Below are positions 1 to 7,039 of a DNA stretch of 7,573 bases, piece after piece. Numbering within the stretch: position 1 is the first letter of the stretch; each line of letters starts with the position of its first letter. The notes beneath the pieces are model-generated. The model had not been told where the DNA came from. It saw only the letters and a program-made list of their open reading frames with translations, and did not search any database. The stretch comes from Porticoccus sp. (GTDB taxonomy: Bacteria > Pseudomonadota > Gammaproteobacteria > Pseudomonadales > Porticoccaceae), in contig JALQUJ010000038.1 of the NCBI GenBank assembly GCA_023263825.1, positions 1-7,573 on the forward strand, written 5' to 3'. Position numbers and translations under genes: made by a program.

Positions 1-92
1 CACCAGGAAACAGGCTCGGGTAGATGTATATCTCTTAGTTGAGACAATGGGTCTTGGGGTAAAGCATCCTGGGGGCTGGCCTGATTGTTCAT
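1..92 (-). CDS. DUF4381 domain protein, N-terminal 30 codons (partial, runs off left edge)
   Basis: The minus strand opens with ATG at 92 and stays open to the window edge, giving 30 codons. Residues 14-30 read DPLSQLRDIHLPEPVSW, which is the characteristic start of DUF4381 proteins (Pfam family of small proteins with one membrane segment, normally about 150-170 residues). The transmembrane segment that usually follows would lie outside the window. The ATG overlaps the stop codon of the upstream DUF58 gene (ATGA, 92-89), so translational coupling is likely. DUF4381 genes typically sit between a DUF58 gene and von Willebrand factor A (BatA/BatB) genes in moxR operons, which is exactly the position here. 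The molecular function of the family is not established. The identification rests on the short N-terminal motif plus context and is fairly secure. Confidence 0.85.
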   Translation of the reverse strand, partial: MNNQASPQDALPQDPLSQLRDIHLPEPVSW

Positions 93-1081
93 CGACGCCC
101 TCGTACTTTTTTCCTACCGTAAGCTTGTTGCAATATGGGGAGTATCGGTTTAGCTGTTTCAAAGGTAAGGCAACCCATTCGCAATTTTCCACAAAGGGTC
201 TGAATCTTGGCCTGACGATTTTTAAACTGCTGTTCAAATTGCTGGCGCAGGTCAGCTTTTCGTGTGTTCAAGTTAAACCGCTGCTCGCCATTGGTGACCT
301 GATAGTTTGCTGGTGGGGGAAGGTGAGCTTCTAATTCATCGTATATATGACAAACATTGAGGTCACAATGACGAGCCAGCTCAAATAAATGCTGCTCACA
401 TTTTTGATCCAGGTCGTGAAAGTCACTGACTAAGAATAAAGTTGAGCTTGGTAGGGCAATTCGACGGGTGTCTTCCAACATTTTGGCTAGAGAAGTGTGA
501 TTGTTAGTATCTGGCGTGTTTTTAGAATGAGTGTTTGGAGTATAAATTAGCTGTTCACTCACGTCGCTTAAGGTATGTATTAGTTGTAATACACTGTGGT
601 GGCTTCGACGTGCTCGAATATCGGTTTGATGTTCGGGCCCGAAAATAAGTCCACCTACACGGTCGTTAGCATTAAGTCCTGCCCAAGCCAAAGCCGCTGC
701 TACCTGGCAAGCTGTCACAGATTTCAGTTCCTGGGCGCCAAAAAACATGTTGGCTCTGAGATCGGTAACAATCAGAACAGGGCGTTCTCGTTCCTCACTG
801 AATAACTTGGTATGGGTTGTAGTTGTTCGGGCAGTCACACGCCAATCAATGGTACGAATATCATCTCCAGGTTGGTATTGACGTACCTCCTCAAAGTCCA
901 TGCCTCGGCCCCGAAAGCGGGATTGATGGTTTCCCATCAGCGGGTTTTTTGCCATCAACCTGGGAAAAAATTTCAGGTCTTTGGTACCGAAACGAAGCTT
1001 CACCAGTGTTGTGATATCAGCAATGGCAGGATTGTTTGTATCACCGTTGTTCATGGCGTGTATAGATGACTTGTTCTTCAA
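89..1081 (-). CDS. DUF58 domain protein of a MoxR operon
   Basis: This encodes 330 residues if begun at the TTG at 1081. The DUF58 core is clear at residues 55-85 (RFRGRGMDFEEVRQYQPGD, then RTIDWRVTAR), followed by a vWA-like strand at 102-115 (VLIVTDLRANMFFG). The metal-site motif there is not the canonical DxSxS. DUF58 proteins are MoxR partners with a degenerate vWA fold; they are believed to help an AAA+ ATPase remodel or insert cofactors into client proteins, but the clients here are unknown. No signal peptide or membrane segment is visible, so it is probably cytoplasmic. The TTG start makes a TTGA overlap with the moxR stop; the alternative is ATG at 1054 (residue 10), and neither has a good Shine-Dalgarno. 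The 3' end overlaps the DUF4381 start by 4 bases. Family assignment is certain; the start is not. Confidence 0.92.
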   Translation of the reverse strand: MKNKSSIHAMNNGDTNNPAIADITTLVKLRFGTKDLKFFPRLMAKNPLMGNHQSRFRGRGMDFEEVRQYQPGDDIRTIDWRVTARTTTTHTKLFSEERERPVLIVTDLRANMFFGAQELKSVTACQVAAALAWAGLNANDRVGGLIFGPEHQTDIRARRSHHSVLQLIHTLSDVSEQLIYTPNTHSKNTPDTNNHTSLAKMLEDTRRIALPSSTLFLVSDFHDLDQKCEQHLFELARHCDLNVCHIYDELEAHLPPPANYQVTNGEQRFNLNTRKADLRQQFEQQFKNRQAKIQTLCGKLRMGCLTFETAKPILPILQQAYGRKKVRGRR

Positions 1082-2037
1082 GCGGAGGGTACAGTGTTGA
1101 TTAAGGTGTCGATCACCTGATCAGCATTTACTCCGTTGGCTTCAGCTTCGAAGCTGAGGATTAGTCGGTGTCTTAGCACATCGTGTGCAACGGCTCTTAC
1201 ATCATCGGGAGAAACATAATCTCTGGCGTTTAGCCAAGCATGTGCTCTAGCACAGCGATCCAGAGAGATAGTGGCCCGGGGGCTGGCACCATAATCGAGC
1301 CAGCTCGCTAGTTGGTCACCGTATTGGCCAGGATTTCGTGTGGCAAGAATCAGCTGAACAATGTACTCCTCAACAGGCTCAGCCATATGAACAGATAGAA
1401 CTTCTTTTCGAGACTCCAGTAAACTAGCTTCTGATACTTCTTCAACAGGTTCCGTTGGTGAGCTCATCGCTTCATTTCTTGCCAGTTTTAAAATATCTCT
1501 CTCTGCTTCTGCTTCCGGGTAACCCACATTGACATGCATTAGAAAACGATCCATTTGTGCCTCGGGAAGAGGGTAGGTGCCTTCTTGTTCAATGGGATTT
1601 TGTGTTGCCATGACTAAAAAAAGTTGTGGCAGTGAATAAGTATTACGACCAACACTGATTTGCCGTTCTGCCATTGCTTCCAACAGTGCAGATTGTACCT
1701 TTGCCGGTGCGCGGTTAATTTCATCGGCCAATACCAGGTTATGAAAAATAGGGCCTGGCTGAAATTTGAAGCTGCCATCTTCAGGACGATAAATATCACT
1801 ACCAGTAATATCTGCTGGTAATAGATCCGGGGTGAATTGAATTCGGTGGAAGTCACCACTGACGCCATCAGCAAGGGTCTTAATCGCTTTGGTTTTTGCT
1901 AAACCGGGAGCACCTTCAACTAAAAGATGACCATCAGCTAACAAAGCGATGATTAGTCGGTCTATAAGGTGTGGTTGGCCAACAATTTGATTGTTGAGAA
2001 ATGTTCTAAGATCGTTAATTTTTTGTTGGTGGCTCAT
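1078..2037 (-). CDS. moxR: MoxR family AAA+ ATPase
   Basis: This encodes a 319-residue AAA+ ATPase from the ATG at 2037, the usual size for MoxR proteins. Visible motifs are Walker A GAPGLAKT (42-49), Walker B LVLADEIN (101-108), sensor 1 ATQNP (144-148), the arginine finger in PEAQMDRF (R164) and sensor 2 GASPRAT (250-256). MoxR ATPases act as chaperones with vWA-domain partners, classically in activating metalloenzymes or in envelope stress functions. The reading frame is open further upstream to a TTG at 2109, which would add 24 residues (MCHYNSWPLTNDD...). Those residues do not resemble the family and lack a ribosome binding site, so I chose the internal ATG that gives MSHQQKINDLR. It is the first gene of the operon; its stop overlaps the TTG of the DUF58 gene. 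All catalytic motifs are intact. Confidence 0.93.
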   Translation of the reverse strand: MSHQQKINDLRTFLNNQIVGQPHLIDRLIIALLADGHLLVEGAPGLAKTKAIKTLADGVSGDFHRIQFTPDLLPADITGSDIYRPEDGSFKFQPGPIFHNLVLADEINRAPAKVQSALLEAMAERQISVGRNTYSLPQLFLVMATQNPIEQEGTYPLPEAQMDRFLMHVNVGYPEAEAERDILKLARNEAMSSPTEPVEEVSEASLLESRKEVLSVHMAEPVEEYIVQLILATRNPGQYGDQLASWLDYGASPRATISLDRCARAHAWLNARDYVSPDDVRAVAHDVLRHRLILSFEAEANGVNADQVIDTLINTVPSA

Positions 2038-2109
2038 TTGGTGGTGTTTATCTCTGTTAGTGATTGCGTTGTCATCATTTGTTAACGGCCAACTATTGTA
2101 ATGACACAA

Positions 2110-2395
2110 TAATCATAGGGGTTACATGGCGTTGAATTGTAATGCCTGTCTATGATTAACCCAAGGGTTCAGTTGCCTGGAAAACGCTTATTTTATGAAA
2201 GTCTTGATCATTAAAAAATCACTGTTGTTTGATATTCAAACATTACTGGTATATGCAAAGTACTCTAGACTATAAGATAGGTATGAAGTTCAGGTGGTTA
2301 ACTAAATAGCAAGAAGTTGTAAAGTGAAAACTACAAGGCAAGTATTGTAAGGCAAATAATTATAAATCTAGGAACATAAGTGAGAAGTTATGTAA
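2110..2395. other. Intergenic region between moxR and the gdhB relic
   Basis: About 290 bases of AT-rich sequence have no supportable coding region on either strand. The left part carries the moxR promoter candidate. The right part presumably once held the promoter and start of the glutamate dehydrogenase gene, but I find no convincing promoter pair, and an in-frame TAA (2393-2395) closes the relic's frame. I see nothing else. Confidence 0.6.
2136..2164 (-). promoter_or_regulatory. Candidate sigma70 promoter for the moxR operon
   Basis: On the minus strand TTGGGT (2164-2159) is separated by 17 bases from TACAAT (2141-2136). This is a good match to a sigma70 promoter and places the transcription start near 2129, about 90 bases before the moxR ATG. 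A 5-bp inverted repeat, AACCC-AA-GGGTT (2158-2169), overlaps the -35 box and could be a regulator site, but it is short. This is inferred from consensus only. Confidence 0.4.
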
Positions 2396-2959
2396 GTCAT
2401 TCATGGAGATAAGTTTTTCATTGCGTTAGAAAAACAAATTAATGATCACTATCCAGAGCCGTTGGCGGCACAGTTGGTTTCTTTTTCCCGTAAAGTTTTT
2501 GACCTTCCTGCTCTTGATGAGTTAAGAGACGAACCTATAGAAAAAATTCTAAAATTTCTTCAGGATTTTTTAAATTTCACCAAAAAAATTGATTTAAACA
2601 AACCAAAGGTAAAGGTTAATTGTCCCACGGCAGAGAACTGTGTGAGCGGTACAGAAATTTTTATTATCTAGCGTGATATGCCATTTTTGGTGGATTCAGT
2701 TCGTATTGAATTAAATCGTCGTGGGATCAATATTCAAACGATTAAAAGTACTATTTTGAATGTAATTCGCAATGATGACGGGACACTAGTTAGTGCATTT
2801 GCCACCCCTGAAGAACCGAATAGTTGTAGGGAAGCATTGATATTTCTCAGTGTAGAATTTCATGGGTCTATTGAAGAGCTGCTTATCGTGATTTTTATCC
2901 CCATGAAGGGCGCAGTCGATTTCTGGGTTTTCGCCTTGCTAAATGAGTATTGCTTTTAG
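2396..2959 (+). pseudogene. gdhB: Relic of NAD-specific glutamate dehydrogenase, N-terminal part
   Basis: Two reading segments in the same frame, separated by an amber codon (2669-2671), together match the N-terminal regulatory region of the roughly 1600-residue NAD-dependent glutamate dehydrogenase. The first segment has ALEKQINDHYPEPLAAQL and KVFDLPALDELRDE. The second has RDMPFLVDSVRIELNRRGIN, a hallmark stretch of the family, then EALIFLSVEFHGSIEEL. After this the sequence jumps to AVDF...LLNEYCF, which resembles a region normally some 50 residues further on, so an internal deletion is likely. The stretch that should read like HGWQSTHT before the amber codon is badly corrupted. No start codon precedes the first segment, and the catalytic domain is absent. 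The ancestral enzyme oxidises glutamate to 2-oxoglutarate and ammonia. This copy cannot be functional; a distant intact copy may exist elsewhere. Confidence 0.82.
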
Positions 2960-3058
2960 TCAGGTTTCCCTTTTAGCACGAGGATTGAGCACTTATAATT
3001 GCTGCGGCTAGAATGTGGTACTGGTAAGAAGAAACAGACATAGAAAAGTAGAATAGGA

Positions 3059-3094
3059 AAAGCGGGGAGAGGCGATTATCGCCTCATCCGCTTT
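3059..3094 (-). terminator. Hairpin terminator downstream of rmf
   Basis: An interrupted inverted repeat pairs AAAGCGG (3059-3065) with CCGCTTT (3088-3094) and GAGGCGA (3069-3075) with TCGCCTC (3079-3085), around a 3-base loop and a small internal bulge. Read on the minus strand, the stem is followed by TTTTCCTATTCTACTTTT, a suitable T-rich tail. It lies about 80 bases after the rmf stop and fits as its intrinsic terminator. The plus-strand tail is less T-rich, so action on that strand is possible but weaker. Confidence 0.65.
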
Positions 3095-3176
3095 AAAGCC
3101 TTTTATCAGGCCTGTTATTGAAGCTTGGCCCAAGGGGAAAAAGCATTTTGGTTTTTATGAATTAGTTTGTATAAAG

Positions 3177-3383
3177 TTACAGGTTGATGACTTTTTGTTG
3201 ACAGGCCTGTTCGTTATAGCCATTCCAGTTATCTTCGCGACCTTCACGCCAGCCATTACACCAGTCTTGTGCTATTGCTGTTTCATCAGAGTGGGGACAT
3301 GTTGATTTGTTTCGGCCGTTGAAGCCAGCCTGGTAACCTTTAATAAATGCACGTTGGGATGAATCTCGTTTCTGTCTTCTCAT
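3177..3383 (-). CDS. rmf: Ribosome modulation factor (RMF)
   Basis: This is a 68-residue basic protein. The N-terminal RRQKRD, the central KGYQAGFNGRNKSTCP and the downstream NGWREGREDNW match the RMF family along its length. RMF binds the 30S subunit near the anti-Shine-Dalgarno region and turns 70S ribosomes into inactive 100S dimers in stationary phase or starvation. The E. coli protein has 55 residues; the extra tail here (NGYNEQACQQKVINL) is like the longer Pseudomonas-type forms. The ATG at 3383 has a good ribosome binding site, AGGAG with 10 bases of spacing, which supports the start. It is transcribed alone, divergent from rlmKL, with a hairpin terminator downstream. In E. coli rmf is driven by ppGpp and growth-phase signals; nothing in this sequence proves the same here. 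Confidence 0.95.
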   Translation of the reverse strand: MRRQKRDSSQRAFIKGYQAGFNGRNKSTCPHSDETAIAQDWCNGWREGREDNWNGYNEQACQQKVINL

Positions 3384-3448
3384 AGAGAAAAAGCTCCTGA
3401 TGGACGTATCACTCAGTGTTTTACGCTGATGACAATTTTAAGATTTAT

Positions 3449-3476
3449 TTTTTATCGAGCCGAACTAGTTGACCAA
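3449..3476 (-). promoter_or_regulatory. Possible rmf promoter
   Basis: On the minus strand TTGGTC (3476-3471), a 16-base spacer and TAAAAA (3454-3449) would start a transcript near 3441, about 60 bases ahead of the rmf ATG. The match is only moderate and the surrounding A/T runs make chance likely. Confidence 0.25.
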
Positions 3477-3549
3477 AAGCTGGCAAGGCTGTCGAAGATT
3501 TTATTTTTCTATTAATAGGGTGTTTTAATTCCCTGGGGTAATCAAAACC

Positions 3550-3555
3550 TATAAT
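3550..3555 (+). promoter_or_regulatory. Possible -10 box for rlmKL
   Basis: A perfect TATAAT lies 95 bases upstream of the rlmKL ATG in the rmf-rlmKL divergent region (3384-3650). No good -35 hexamer is present at 16-18 bases, so it may be activator dependent or fortuitous. Confidence 0.3.
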
Positions 3556-3650
3556 AGGTACTCATGGGGCCTTAATAGAGCGAGGTAGCTCTAACCAAGC
3601 TTATCTTAATTGAAGCGGTATGTGTTAAAAAAGCGGTGAACTAAAACGGT

Positions 3651-5879
3651 ATGAATCAAATATTTGCTAGTTGTCCCAAAGGGCTAGAGGAATTACTTGC
3701 CGGTGAATTAGAGTCTCTGGGCGCTGAGCAGGTTCGCTTGACTGTGGCCGGTGTTTACGCCAGTGGCCCTTTATCCTTTGCCTATCAAGTTTGTCTATGG
3801 TCTCGCTTAGCCAATCGAATACTGCTGCCGCTGGATAAATTTGATGTACACAGTGCTGATGATTTGTATGAGGGTGTTAAATTCATCCCCTGGTATGAAC
3901 ATTTAACGCCAAGGCAGAGTATAGCCGTTGATTTTGTTGGCTCAAATGATGCTATTCGCCATACCCAGTTTGGTGCCCAATGCGTAAAAGATGCTGTTGT
4001 AGATACACTTCAGGCGCGCTATAACGATCGCCCAGATGTGGAACTTCGCAACCCTGACCTTCGTGTTAATGTTCATTTAGCCAGAGATAAAGCCAATGTG
4101 AGTCTGGACTTATCGGGTGATAGCTTACATAAGCGCGGCTATCGTACCGCTATGGTGCCTGCACCTTTGAAAGAAAATCTCGCTGCAGCTGTTCTGGTTC
4201 GCTCTGGTTGGCCAGAATTATCGAAACAAGCAGATGCTGCACTGGTAGATCCCATGTGTGGTAGTGGTACGTTACTTATCGAGGGTGCCATGATTGCAGC
4301 TGATATTGCACCTGGCCTGAATAGGCGCAAGTTTGGATTTCATGGTTGGTCTCAGCATGATGCTGATATGTGGCAACAGCTGCGCCAAGCAGCGTTAGAG
4401 CGCTGTAATGTAGGGTTATCAAAAGAACTGCCGGAAATACGTGGTTACGATAAAGATACCCGGGCTGTTCGAGCTGCTCAGGAAAATATCGCTTGTGCAG
4501 GACTGGATAAACAGATCAAGGTAATTCCCAAGCCCATGTCGGCCTTTAAGAAGCCGACTCATACAAAAATTGATCATGGCTTAATGGTTTGTAATCCACC
4601 TTATGGTGAACGATGGGGTGAAATGGAAGAACTGAGGCCGTTGTATCAAGATTTGGGTGAACTGGCTAAACGAGAATGTCCGGGTTGGAGACTGTCTGTG
4701 ATCACTGGCAATGCAGAGTTAGCAGGAGAATTACGTTTACGGGCAGAAAAAAAGTACACACTTTTCAACGGTACTATTCCCAGTCAACTACTGCTGTTTC
4801 AGCTGAGGGGTGAGGAAGAGCAGGCGAGTGCTAAAGAAGCAAGAAAGCAGGAGGTCAATCGGAAGCCTGAACTAAGTGAAGGCGCTCAGATGTTTGCTAA
4901 TCGCTTAAAGAAAAATGAGCGCAAGCTAAACAATTGGCTAAAAAAATCTGGTGTTAGCTGTTACCGCCTATACGATGCAGACATGCCTGAATATGCTGTA
5001 GCGGTTGATATTTATAACGATGCCGTTCATGTTCAGGAATATGCGCCACCTGCCAATATTGATGAACAGCAGGCCAATAAGCATTTAACTGAAGTGCGTC
5101 AAGCACTGAGGCATTTGTACCCCGATAGCGGTAAAAAATTATTCTTTAAGGAACGTCGCCGGCAAAAGGGAGACAACCAGTACCAGCGACAGAACTCTAA
5201 TGAACGTCAAAACAATCGTTCCAGAGACAATTCTGTTTTTACCGTGCAAGAAGGTGCAGCCAAGTTTGAAGTGAATTTGGCTGGTTATTTAGATACTGGA
5301 CTGTTCCTGGATCATCGACCAGTTAGGCAAATGATTGCCAAAATGGCCAAGGGAAAACGTTTTTTAAATTTGTTTTGTTATACCGGAGCAGCCTCTGTAC
5401 ATGCAGCCTTGGGAGGTGCTAAATCAAGTTTGAGTATTGATATGTCCAATGGCTATATTGGTTGGGCGGGACGGAATTTCCATCTAAATAATATGGATAC
5501 CATAGACCACGCACTGTTGCGAGCCGATTGCCTGGAGTGGTTGGCCGAGGTGAATGATAGGACTAGCGGCAAGGCCAGCAATAGTGCAAACAGTGAGTAC
5601 GACTTAATATTCCTCGATCCTCCCACATTTTCCAACTCTAAGAAAATGGAATCGGTATTGGATATTCAAAGAGACCACCCAGGCCTTATTCAACAAGCAA
5701 TGGCCATTTTGGCCTCTGGTGGCACGCTGGTATTTTCAAATAATTTCCGTAAATTCACCATGGCTGAAAGTGTCGAACAGAGTTATCAAGTGACAAACAT
5801 TACGAATAAAACACTGGACCCAGATTTTCAGCGCAATCAGAAAATCCATAACTGTTGGTTGATACAGCATAAAAATTAA
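3651..5879 (+). CDS. rlmL: Bifunctional 23S rRNA methyltransferase RlmKL (m2G2445 and m7G2069)
   Basis: This 742-residue fusion carries two SAM-dependent methyltransferases that modify 23S rRNA during 50S assembly. The N-terminal part has a THUMP RNA-binding domain (about 45-155). The RlmL catalytic domain follows, with SAM motif DPMCGSGT (200-207) and the NPPY motif (315-318) typical of N2-guanine methylation. The RlmK half has GYLDTGLFLDHRPVR (from 545), SAM motif FLNLFCYTGAASVHA (571-585) and DPPTFSNS (from 656), and ends in the family's IHNCWLI. All key motifs are present, so both activities should be intact. It is about 40 residues longer than the E. coli protein (702). Part of this is an N/Q/R-rich linker between halves (502-528) and a Ser/Asn-rich insertion (637-648). 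A weak GGTGA lies 11 bases before the ATG. The gene is divergent from rmf and probably co-transcribed with the glutaredoxin-like gene 65 bases downstream. Confidence 0.96.
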   Translation: MNQIFASCPKGLEELLAGELESLGAEQVRLTVAGVYASGPLSFAYQVCLWSRLANRILLPLDKFDVHSADDLYEGVKFIPWYEHLTPRQSIAVDFVGSNDAIRHTQFGAQCVKDAVVDTLQARYNDRPDVELRNPDLRVNVHLARDKANVSLDLSGDSLHKRGYRTAMVPAPLKENLAAAVLVRSGWPELSKQADAALVDPMCGSGTLLIEGAMIAADIAPGLNRRKFGFHGWSQHDADMWQQLRQAALERCNVGLSKELPEIRGYDKDTRAVRAAQENIACAGLDKQIKVIPKPMSAFKKPTHTKIDHGLMVCNPPYGERWGEMEELRPLYQDLGELAKRECPGWRLSVITGNAELAGELRLRAEKKYTLFNGTIPSQLLLFQLRGEEEQASAKEARKQEVNRKPELSEGAQMFANRLKKNERKLNNWLKKSGVSCYRLYDADMPEYAVAVDIYNDAVHVQEYAPPANIDEQQANKHLTEVRQALRHLYPDSGKKLFFKERRRQKGDNQYQRQNSNERQNNRSRDNSVFTVQEGAAKFEVNLAGYLDTGLFLDHRPVRQMIAKMAKGKRFLNLFCYTGAASVHAALGGAKSSLSIDMSNGYIGWAGRNFHLNNMDTIDHALLRADCLEWLAEVNDRTSGKASNSANSEYDLIFLDPPTFSNSKKMESVLDIQRDHPGLIQQAMAILASGGTLVFSNNFRKFTMAESVEQSYQVTNITNKTLDPDFQRNQKIHNCWLIQHKN

Positions 5880-5944
5880 AGCTGAGAATAAGTACCTTTT
5901 TGAAACGACAGGCAGAACAAACAAGAAAAAATTTTAGGTCACTG

Positions 5945-6190
5945 ATGAATCATATTCTTACAATTTATACAGGCACCAATTGCCACCTTTGTGATCAGGC
6001 TAAGAGCCTTATTTATCCTGTATTACAGGAAGCTGGTTGGACATTGAAGGAAATTAATATTGACGATCATGATGATCTTAAACAACGCTATGGAATTCGT
6101 ATCCCTGTAATGGCTGCTCCAGACGGTAAAGAAAAGGGTTGGCCCTTTACCCAAGGGCAAGTTAAGCAACTGATCGCAGCTGATGAATGA
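5945..6190 (+). CDS. Glutaredoxin-like thioredoxin-fold protein (DUF836 type)
   Basis: This 81-residue protein has a glutaredoxin-like fold. An initial strand (ILTIYTGTN) leads into a CxxC redox motif, CHLC (13-16), at the start of a helix. The cis-proline of the fold is in RIPV (P54). The strand EINIDDHDD and a C-terminal helix (QGQVKQLI) complete it. It is probably a cytoplasmic thiol-disulfide oxidoreductase; its partner is unknown. I start it at ATG 5945, because AGGT lies 6 bases upstream and the protein then begins right before the first strand. An earlier TTG at 5900 would add 15 polar residues without family support. It follows rlmKL by 65 bases on the same strand with no obvious terminator between, so the two are likely one transcript. 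Confidence 0.88.
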   Translation: MNHILTIYTGTNCHLCDQAKSLIYPVLQEAGWTLKEINIDDHDDLKQRYGIRIPVMAAPDGKEKGWPFTQGQVKQLIAADE

Positions 6191-6310
6191 TTATTCTCTT
6201 GGCGTTATAGTCATAACCGCGTTGTTGTAAATAACCATAAGCAGCAGCTCTTTAGGCGGTACAACAGTCGCTGTAAATAACAAAGCACCAAAGGGCAATA
6301 TAAAAGGATT

Positions 6311-6871
6311 ATGCGCATCTCTCCATTCAACTCCCTTACAACTCGTCATCTTCATATGGACTTTATGGGTGGTATTACAGTTGCCGTAGTTGCGTTGCCT
6401 CTGGCGCTAGCATTTGGTGTAGCATCAGGAGCGGGGCCAGCAGCCGGGATTTACGGTGCTATTTTTGTCGGTTTTTTTGCTGCAATATTTGGTGGCACTC
6501 CCCATCAGGTTTCAGGGCCAACAGGGCCAATGACAGTGGTAATGGCCGGCGTTTTCATCTCGTTACAGGCAAAATATCCAGAAACTGGATTGGTGATAGG
6601 CTTTAGTGCCGTTGTGCTTGCGGGAATAATACAAATAGCCTTTGTGCTATTGCGGCTGGGTAAATATTTTATTCTAGTGCCTTACCCCGTGATATCCCGT
6701 TTCATGTCCGGCATCGGTGTCATTATTATTATCCTGCAAATTGGGCCAGTATTAGGCCATGAGGGGATGCCTTCATTAACTGATGCCTTATCCATGGTGT
6801 CATCCTGGCTACAAAATATTAGTACTCCCTCACTTATACTGGGCGTATTGTCTCTGACTTTTATTCTCTAA
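6311..6871 (+). pseudogene. SulP family anion transporter, truncated after the N-terminal membrane segments
   Basis: These 186 residues match the start of SulP/SLC26-type transporters, which move sulfate, bicarbonate or other anions across the inner membrane. The opening helix FMGGITVAVVALPLALAFGV is followed by GAGPAAGIYGAIFVG, then GGTPHQVSGPTGPMTVV (61-77), the anion-site region, and YPVISRFMSGIGVII. Several hydrophobic helices are evident. Family members normally have about 500 residues or more, with some 12-14 membrane segments and often a STAS domain, so over half is missing. The frame ends at TAA (6869-6871) inside a helix, and I found no continuation in the other frames downstream. 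AAGGA stands 2 bases before the ATG, rather close; a second ATG at 6356 precedes DFMGG. The gene follows the glutaredoxin gene after 120 bases. A short peptide may be made, but transport is unlikely. Confidence 0.8.
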
Positions 6872-6877
6872 AACATG

Positions 6878-7039
6878 AAAGCTATCTAAGAGACATAGGC
6901 AAAAGCTTAGGGACAAAACCCATCGCCTGCAAATTTGCTTGTTTTTCTAATTAATGGTTGTTTTAAGTAATTGTTGCCTTAAATAATAGTGCTTCAATCA
7001 ATGATTATTTTGGCCGACAGGATTTTAGTAGATAGCTTT
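6878..7039. repeat. 162-base segment bounded by perfect 11-bp inverted repeats (possible MITE-like element)
   Basis: AAAGCTATCTA at 6878-6888 is exactly complementary to TAGATAGCTTT at 7029-7039. The inner flanks show a weaker resemblance (GGC-AAAA versus GGCCAAAA). The segment is AT rich, has no supportable coding region, and contains a 10-bp palindrome GCAAATTTGC (6929-6938). It lies exactly between the truncated end of the SulP gene and the stop codon of the converging hydrolase fragment. Terminal inverted repeats and small size fit a non-autonomous transposon remnant, but I see no clear target duplication (left flank ...AACATG, right flank TATACC...). It could instead be a chance repeat or a bidirectional hairpin. 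Confidence 0.4.

Noticed and set aside
47..334. Plus-strand open frame of 95 codons.
   Set aside because: It lies antisense to the well-supported DUF58 gene and shows no family resemblance; the same applies to the other antisense frames at 596-1069, 4139-4330, 5453-5635, 5736-5924 and 7197-7418.
2038..2109. N-terminal extension of MoxR from a TTG at 2109.
   Set aside because: The 24 added residues lack family similarity and there is no ribosome binding site; the ATG at 2037 gives the normal length.
2462..2671. A 69-codon frame starting at TTG as an independent small gene.
   Set aside because: Homology to glutamate dehydrogenase starts upstream of the TTG and continues in the same frame past the amber codon, so it is part of the relic.
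6206..6219. Short hairpin GTTAT-AGTC-ATAAC after the glutaredoxin-like gene as a terminator.
   Set aside because: The stem has only 5 AT-rich base pairs and no T-tract follows.
6221..6281. Two imperfect direct copies (GTTGTTGTAAATAAC and GTCGCTGTAAATAAC, 6221-6235 and 6267-6281) upstream of the SulP gene as regulator sites.
   Set aside because: The match is 13 of 15 in AT-rich sequence, with 46-base spacing and no recognisable operator or promoter around it; chance is likely.
6872..6957. Open frame after the SulP stop (reading KHESYLRDIGKSLGTKP) as a continuation by frameshift.
   Set aside because: The peptide is not hydrophobic, resembles nothing in SulP and ends soon at a stop.
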